Positions 57,386-64,000 of a DNA stretch of 64,000 nt are shown piece by piece; positions within the stretch are counted from its first letter, which is position 1; each line of letters starts with the position of its first letter. The DNA lies in the NCBI RefSeq assembly GCF_964355755.1, contig NC_092677.1, positions 16,462,101 through 16,526,100 of the forward strand, given 5' to 3'. A program made the translations under genes and the position numbers. Origin of the DNA: Antedon mediterranea (lineage: Eukaryota > Echinodermata > Crinoidea > Comatulida > Antedonidae). The notes below the pieces were generated by a model. That model searched no databases and had not been told where the DNA came from. It was given only the letters and a program-made list of their open reading frames with translations.

Positions 57386-60300
57386 TCATATCAAGAAAGG
57401 TGTATCAAGTGCCGAGGCCCCCGCAGCGACACCGCCCTCATCGACTCCATTGACTTTAGTTCGTACTAAATGTCCTGAATACTCGTTCAGAACAACATCA
57501 TTTTTGTCACTAGAAAAAGAAAAGTGAAATAGATACAAAAATGGGTTAACCATAGGATTGTGAAGTAGTATTCGCTGTAATTAGCAATTATTCTAACATC
57601 ACTGTTATTTGGAGTGGCACTGTCTTAAACGCTCAACACACAATTTTAGCAACCTCAAGTACAACTTAGCAATCAGAAAAACAAATGAATTCTATAATAT
57701 CAACAACATTCCAAATTTATGACTTAACTGAACTACTCATTCAAACTCAAAGATAGTTATATATAAATATTATATAAAAATCACCAGCGCTGGGCGTACT
57801 TTCACATCAAGTATGAATTCAGTTATCTGGTGTCAAGGTTATTCATGTTTACTGTTGATTGGTCAAAAGGTAAAAAATTGTACGATTTTAAGAAACAAAT
57901 GGCTTCTTAATCCATCGCTCCGAATTAGGAGCCCGAATCAGTTATGGATTCAAATCATATGATTTTGGTGTAAACCAATGAACCCGTTTTCCCACAATAC
58001 TTTTCTCAGGGCACCAGACCGAATTTGGTCATGATGTGAAAGCAGCTTTACACCATACTGTATCTCTCCATCGCTGATAACACATCACTGTAAAACCAAA
58101 ACTGAAGGCAAATATTACTGATTATGGTTATTTATGCTGTTAAAATATTCTATATAATCCCTAGTTGCCTCAACGAATGTGAAGGGAAGAGTTGCCAATA
58201 TTATCAATTAATGTATTGTATATTTATTTAAAACAAATCTGAGTTTAATAATTTGCTCACCTAACCAGTGCTCCAAACATGCCAAACTCTGAGACCATAT
58301 TCTGTAGTTCCGGCAGTTCTGGTGACGACACTACTTTGTAGCCTGGGACAGTGACTGGGAATATTCTATCCATCAGGATATATGCATTTCTTTCTGATGT
58401 GTTCTGAATTCCCAGAAGTTTGGTGCGAATGTCAACTCCATAGATATTATTTCCTAAAATAATACCAACACAATTTAGTAAAGCTCATTTAGAGAAAATT
58501 GAATGCTGAACTTGCACCATTTAGATGTTTCAATGGCAAAAACTACATTTAAAAAAGAGTAAAATTAGTTAATTTTGTTTATCTTAATCTTCTTGGTTAA
58601 AAATTGATGGAATAATAACAAAATAGCAAAAAACTGATTTCAAATAATTAATCAACTGGGAATTAAACTAGATTTTATAAACTACGTTTCACAAGGCTCA
58701 AGTGGTGGATCTGTTTTTGGCCAATGAGAAAAGTTGTGGAGATGTAGAACTGCTTTCACAAAGGAAAAGATAGGTATAAGTTATGTCATCCACAACAGCT
58801 ACAAATCCAATGTTATTAATTCTGTATACAAATAACTGTTCTCTCTTTAGAAAGATATTGCAAACAAAAGTTGCTTTAGTCTCTTACCCCCTCCTTCCTT
58901 GTTGGGTTTCATCACAAATTTTTCTGGTGAGGCGATTGCCATTGCGATGGCCTTGTCACCTTCAGCACCCTAAAAGAATTTGACATTTAAAATACTAACT
59001 TTATAGCACTATTCTGTACTTTTTAAGGCAAATTGTTGATGAAAGATGGGAGGTACATTATGTACAATAGGGATGGAATGGTGGAATTGTCAGGAATCAA
59101 AACACAATGTGAGGGAAGGCAATAGGAAGGTTCCAAGGCCTGAATCCGTTGTCTATATTCCTGGACAAGTATAATTAAAATTGCCTATATATAAATATTA
59201 AACTTGAAGGTGAACTTCAATAGAATCAAAAGAACATTCCTAAATTAATTGCTGTTAAAATTTGTATTAACTTGTGGCAATGATATGAAAGTTTTATTTA
59301 TTTATTTATTTTATTCATTTCCTCCTAAACTGTTCGTCCTAAAGACCCATTCAGACAACAAACAGAAACAAATTTAAAAACCAATGACAACGATAAAAGA
59401 CAACCCAGAAAACCACAACTAACTCTTAGCCCAATTACAGGACTTGGCACCAATAAATGAAAGGTTTGTGTACAAATGTTTATTATTTTCCCTCTGTAAA
59501 GTGGTTATCCATAGACGTAATTATGAGGTATATTACGGTACAGTACTTACAATATCAAGAGAGTATTGGCCAGTGAATGTTGCCCTGATTGCCGCCACTT
59601 TATCTGGATTTGATATGAACCTTTCAACCATCCCTGGCTTAGCTATCGCTTGTTGAACTTTCTTAGTTCCAGCTAAATGTAAAGAAACGTTTGGACAACA
59701 TATTGCACGAGACCTCGCTGCCAACAGTACAGCATTCCACTCCTGCATGAATTAAATATTCTACATCAATAAAATGTGGAATCTATTTGTAAATCAATCC
59801 ATACACAATATCTACAAACTATGGAAAGATTAGACTCTGTCTAGGTAATGTTGATAAAAGATGGTGGTAATTAAAGATTAGAAACAAAATAGGAAAAAAA
59901 GATGAGTTTCGAAAAACCTGGCGTAATGTTATAAGAACCGGAGCACTGACCAATTAGCCATATGACTTGATTTATGAAGGAGCGATGTTATTACTAGTTA
60001 AGTCAAATATTACACACCCTCAATTAGGCCGTACAGTAAAGGTAAAGGTGAGTCCCGTGTTCAATCTGAACGTGGGGGAATGAGCTGTTAGGAACTCATT
60101 GTACTAAGCCTCGGCATTAGGGTGGCCAGTTCCTTTCCACGCCGCCTTTTTTCTCCCTAGTATTTTCAACTAGGTACTTAATTACAGCTGAGTGGACTGG
60201 GAGTTGTCGGAAATTGAACCCAGGTCTATCTGTATGACAGTCAAGTGTCCTAACCACTCGGCTTTCCAACCACTTTACCGTAGAGTAGTGTCTGGATTGG

Positions 60301-63300
60301 AGATGCCAAGCGTAGATGCAGCAAATTAAAAAAAAAAGATATGCCTGTTGCATATTCTATGATTTAAATATACATTTAATACATACCGTCTCAGACTTAA
60401 AATGTGAAGGAATGTAACCATCTCTGTAGTAAACTATGGCAACTTCAGTACCATCACTAATTTTAGGGGAAAAAAAAAAATGTAAAACTAAGAAACTGAA
60501 CAAAGTACTGGGCACTCTTTAATATTCAGCCCATATTGAGCATAGATAACGTAACTGATATCAATAATTAAATCTTTTTCTTGATATGGCATGGTCTGAT
60601 GTTATAATAATTAATTTATAAATATTTGCAAATTAAAAATTCAGGGTGGATTACAATAAAAAAAGAAAAAAGACATTAAAATACAAAACAAGTTACAAGT
60701 TACTCTAAATATTCCATAAGTATGGTATTGTGTATTTTCTTCATCTCTCAGTATGACACCTACACCTCAACAAACAATTAGTTGCACTACGTCTGAGAGA
60801 TCTAGTAGTACTGGTTCTATCAGATTTATATGGCAGTAACGTATGCCTGAATTTAGTAGAAGCCAAGATAAATTTACCAAATGCTAAAGCTTTCTTTACA
60901 TGTACTGGTATTGGGAGAGTTGACTGTATTTCTAAAACTATCTGTGCTAAAGTCCATTACATGTATAACATTAGGGACTTTACGAAACATGACAGTTAGG
61001 GGAGGACTTCTTGTGTTCGCTAGAGTGTAAAATTATTTCTAATCGTTCCTCGTAAACGGGAAAATGGCAACTTTATCGTCCTCAAAAAGACGACAGAATT
61101 TCACACTAAGCTCTGCTTAATTTGTTAAGGTTCGTGCATAAATTATTCATGAGCACCGTCCTGTGGCTTCCTGTCCTGTTTCTTAAAATTGACTTGTATA
61201 GGATTTGTCATATTTATATATACATACTATACAGTACTTACACTATTAAGCGCCTATCATCTGACAGTTTTCCTTTTGAACCAATGTCCAATAGGGTAAT
61301 TCTCTTTACTGGAATGTCCAAATTGATTTTCTTAACTTCAAACTCTAAAAGTCTTTGGTCAAATACATTTCTTTCTGTAGTTGAGACAACAAAGACGATA
61401 GCTGCCCTGCATTTAGATGAAATATACAGCATTAGGAACCAAAACAAAACGTCATTTTTCATAATTTACTATAAATCGAAATAGAAGTTCAGACAGGTGG
61501 GAAAAAAGATTTAATGTCACAGACACCTATTAACACCTCCTCCAGTTCCGGCTCTAACGCGGCAAATACAATGGCGTCAAAATGTTTCGATTTCATGACA
61601 CACATGCAGCTCACGCCAATCCTCTTACTTGATATGGTCGTAGCTCCTTGATGAGTCATGAAAATGCTAATGCTGTATGCGCAATTTGACGCAAGCCTGA
61701 ACTGGATTCAGACCCGGAGTAGGTGTGAAAAAAACTTTAAAGCCCTGGACCCGTCACATATGAAACTTACTACAGAAATTTTACTACTCAGACTGCTTCA
61801 GCAGTGAATCTGTTGCCTAATTACATATGGAATACCTGGATACACACTCACTATATTTACTGAGCGTGAAAACTTAGAAAGACTGTTTGAACATAATATT
61901 AAAAATAATAATGCACATACTTGGGTGTGTCGTAAACTTCCCATGCTTTTACAAATGCTTTTGAGTACTTTTCTATGTGATTATTTGTCGGCAGTGACTT
62001 TTCTACATCACATCGTCCACCAAGAAGTTGGGTAGTGTATCTATAAATAAAATAGCATTTTGTGATAGTGATTACTTATAGGTCATCCACGTAGTCATAG
62101 TGGAGGTACCAAGAGCCAAGGTGATGCTATCAAAAGGTAACAAGGTTTGCATAGTATGACAATTTTGTAGATAAACAGAAAAACACAATGATGAGAGGCA
62201 TGTTTTTTTTGTTCCGAGATGTCCAGAGATGTTAATGTGTGCACATGTATTGACCTACAATTAAAGTAACCAATGTAATCGATTTATATAGATGAGACCC
62301 CCTAAGTACTAAAGTTAAATTTGTTGAGACCCACTAACCTACTTTTATTTACCTATGTACTAGAGTTAAATTTGTTGTGAGACCCAATAAGCTACTTTTA
62401 TTTACATATGTACTAGAGTTAAATTTGTTGCTACTTTTATTTACCTATGTACTAGAGTTAAATTTGTTGTGACAGCCCCCAAGCTACTTGCTATAGTGTT
62501 TATCTCAACCATCTTTGGCAGCATCTCATCTGTCGATCCATCCAACAGGTAATCTGATCTTAGAAGTGCTAAAACGCCGGCCTAGAAACAAAAACACACT
62601 TTTAGGTCCCTGGCATTTGAATTGTCTTCTGCATAATTATCATTTTTACTGTACAGTAAAATGTTACAATTGCAATACATTCTTATAATTGTAATCATTG
62701 TTATAATTATCAGAATCACTTTTGATACCATCATCATCATGTATTTTAACTGAAAAATTAAAATCAGTAATACTTTAGTCTTCTAAAGCCTACAATAGCA
62801 AACTTCACAAAACTCATGTTTAAAAACTCAGAGTTTGCTACATTTTGGAGAAATGTCAGGTTTATAATATATATATACATATAATGAGACATTATATAGC
62901 GCTATTTCGTGAAGATCAGAGCGCTTTGAGTGTTAGTTGACTATTAAAATTATCTAGAAAGGCTAACCAAAGGCAAGAAATAGGCTAACAAAAGACAACT
63001 CGTTAATGACAATAAAAAAAATAAAACAAAGATGATTCAAACACCACCCCTATCTACACAATTAAGTTTAAAAGTCCAGTTCCTGGAGGTTGCCACTTTG
63101 CTTACCTCACATAACTACACAACTGTCATTTCAAACCTTAGGAAGAAGCTGTAAAGCACCTACCTTTTGCAAATTAGTTATCTACAGCTTAAAGATTTGT
63201 CATTTAGTTCCCGGTCTTCAACCCGTCCACAGCGCTCTCGCTGCAAAGAAGTTGGGAGCATCCGCAAAGCCGCTGGAGCATGCGCAAAGCATTGTTGTTA

Positions 63301-64000
63301 TGCAGTCATTATGGGCAAGCACTATAATATGGTTGATTGATAGGGCACTTACTTCATCATGTGACTCACAATTGTCCAATCAAATGACTGGAATCTCTTT
63401 AGGTGTTATATAATCTACACTAGCAAACTTTGGCAACTTGTTATTACCAAACTTGTTGTTTGCTAAAGTTTGCAAAGTACATGCTACTGTAGACTAAGCT
63501 TACCAGATGGGTAAAGCAGCCTCAATATCTGTGTACTTACATCAGCAATACCTTCTTCTAATATTTTTTCCAATATCTTCAACAGCCTGCCAGTGAAATC
63601 GTCAGATACTGCTGCTCTGAAACAATTTTCAATAAAAAAAAGATTCAGTATTGATTATAGTCCGGTTGAATAAATAACACAACCGCATACATTCAGTATG
63701 AATCATGGTGTCCCAAAGGAGGGGTTCTACTTTACTTAAGACATATGGATCAGCTAGCTGGTTTACAAACGTGTCCTGTTCAACAAGAAAGAAATATTGT
63801 TTTGTGATTCTTACGATTTCAATGTTTCTCGTATAAAATCATAGTCTTTTGAAATAAGATACAACAGCTCATTAATGTACATTTGCCCGTCTGCAAGTTG
63901 GTGAAAATATTTCCTTGGTATCGGTGCTGGCAGAAGAGCATGTGGCCCACACATCACAGTATCTGAAGAAGTTGGATTCTCAAAGGTCCGAAAAACGAAA
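57386..64000 (-). CDS. GSS: Glutathione synthetase, 5'-truncated by the window edge
   Basis: GSS joins gamma-glutamylcysteine and glycine with ATP, the second step of glutathione synthesis, as a cytosolic homodimer. Exons (minus strand): 64000(partial)-63815, 63616-63541, 62581-62445, 62040-61921, 61406-61242, 60456-60387, 59742-59551, 58969-58888, 58453-58261 and terminal 57509-57386. All GT-AG and in phase. About 30 N-terminal codons are missing. Landmarks: [28 protein letters not shown] (Mg ligand Glu and Asn of the family), [27 protein letters not shown] (glycine-rich loop with the second Mg-ligand Glu), and EFGMFGALV. The end has GHLVRTK (substrate-binding Arg and Lys) and [10 protein letters not shown] minus-strand AATAAA at 57286-57291, 95 nt past the stop, supports this exon as a real transcript end. 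A second terminal exon lies at 53863-53986. Confidence 0.95.
60060..60300 (-). repeat. SINE family C-like, reverse
   Basis: On the minus strand 'gaaagccgagtggttaggac' (A box) and 'tgggttcaatttccgac' (B box-like), with further body 'ccgaggcttagtacaatg'. In the GSS intron after exon 60456-60387. Confidence 0.55.
60690..60900 (-). pseudogene. Second copy of the LINE 3'-end fragment
   Basis: The minus strand reads [23 protein letters not shown]..., RCRCHTER then a stop, and YTIPYL, a degraded match to 56290-56515. The coding reading and stops support a dead LINE remnant. In a GSS intron. Confidence 0.5.
62310..62475 (-). repeat. Tandem repeat containing a GSS exon donor
   Basis: About four copies of a 40-60-bp unit (ACTTTTATTTACCTATGTAC followed by TAGAGTTAAATTTGTTG). 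On the minus strand each carries the end of the exon 62581-62445 and its donor CATAG|GTAAAT. The exon-proximal copy is the one in frame; one intronic copy has a changed exon end (CATAT), another is intact near 62353. Confidence 0.8.

Noticed and set aside
53863-57509. A second, tandem GSS gene
   Set aside because: Only the terminal exon is duplicated; no other GSS exon is found between the two copies.
61122-61484. A 120-codon plus-strand ORF
   Set aside because: It overlaps the GSS exon 61406-61242 on the opposite strand and shows no family features.

Overview
The window is nuclear DNA of an animal. It holds five multi-exon genes with GT-AG introns (one GC-AG), in an AT-rich background full of small transposons, tRNA-derived SINEs and minisatellites. 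The five proteins are typical metazoan orthologues. The repeat style (TAGGCCTA-rich stretches, SINEs ending in 'gggcgctatataaatg', many TTAA-flanked MITEs) suggests a marine invertebrate deuterostome such as an echinoderm or hemichordate. That assignment is inference; the sequence alone does not prove it.

Layout from left to right. A 21-bp/99-bp minisatellite (1.5-2.9 kb) lies downstream of TRIP13 (minus strand, 3402-11147, 12 exons, 427 aa, complete). A 9.7-kb gap follows, filled with transposons, including a 3.7-kb TTAA-flanked element and several MITEs. Next is a BRD7/BRD9-type bromodomain gene (plus strand, 20814-32412, 13 exons, 756 aa, complete). Gigaxonin (GAN/KLHL16, minus strand, 34276-41941, 7 exons, 596 aa, complete) converges on it. 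GAN is head-to-head, 548 bp start to start, with the leucyl-aminopeptidase-like gene NPEPL1 (plus strand, 42490-50644, 11 exons, 521 aa, complete). NPEPL1 converges on glutathione synthetase (GSS, minus strand), which runs off the right edge and lacks roughly its first 30 codons. GSS has two intact, equally long, phase-compatible terminal exons (57386-57509 and 53863-53986).

The genes do not form one pathway: TRIP13 remodels HORMA-domain proteins, BRD7/9 is a SWI/SNF reader, GAN is a CUL3 adaptor, NPEPL1 is an M17 peptidase and GSS makes glutathione. TRIP13 and BRD9 are also head-to-head neighbours in the human genome, so that pair looks like ancient linkage. The most notable signals are (1) the alternative GSS last exons, which change the Ala-Ala dipeptide of the substrate loop; (2) five places in four genes where a splice junction has been tandemly duplicated; (3) a 740-bp MITE with 15 exact TTGCGCAA palindromes, the C/EBP core; and (4) a 1.5-kb minisatellite made of SINE A-box copies.

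All exon borders were read by eye from splice consensus, phase and remembered family sequence; no alignment was run.
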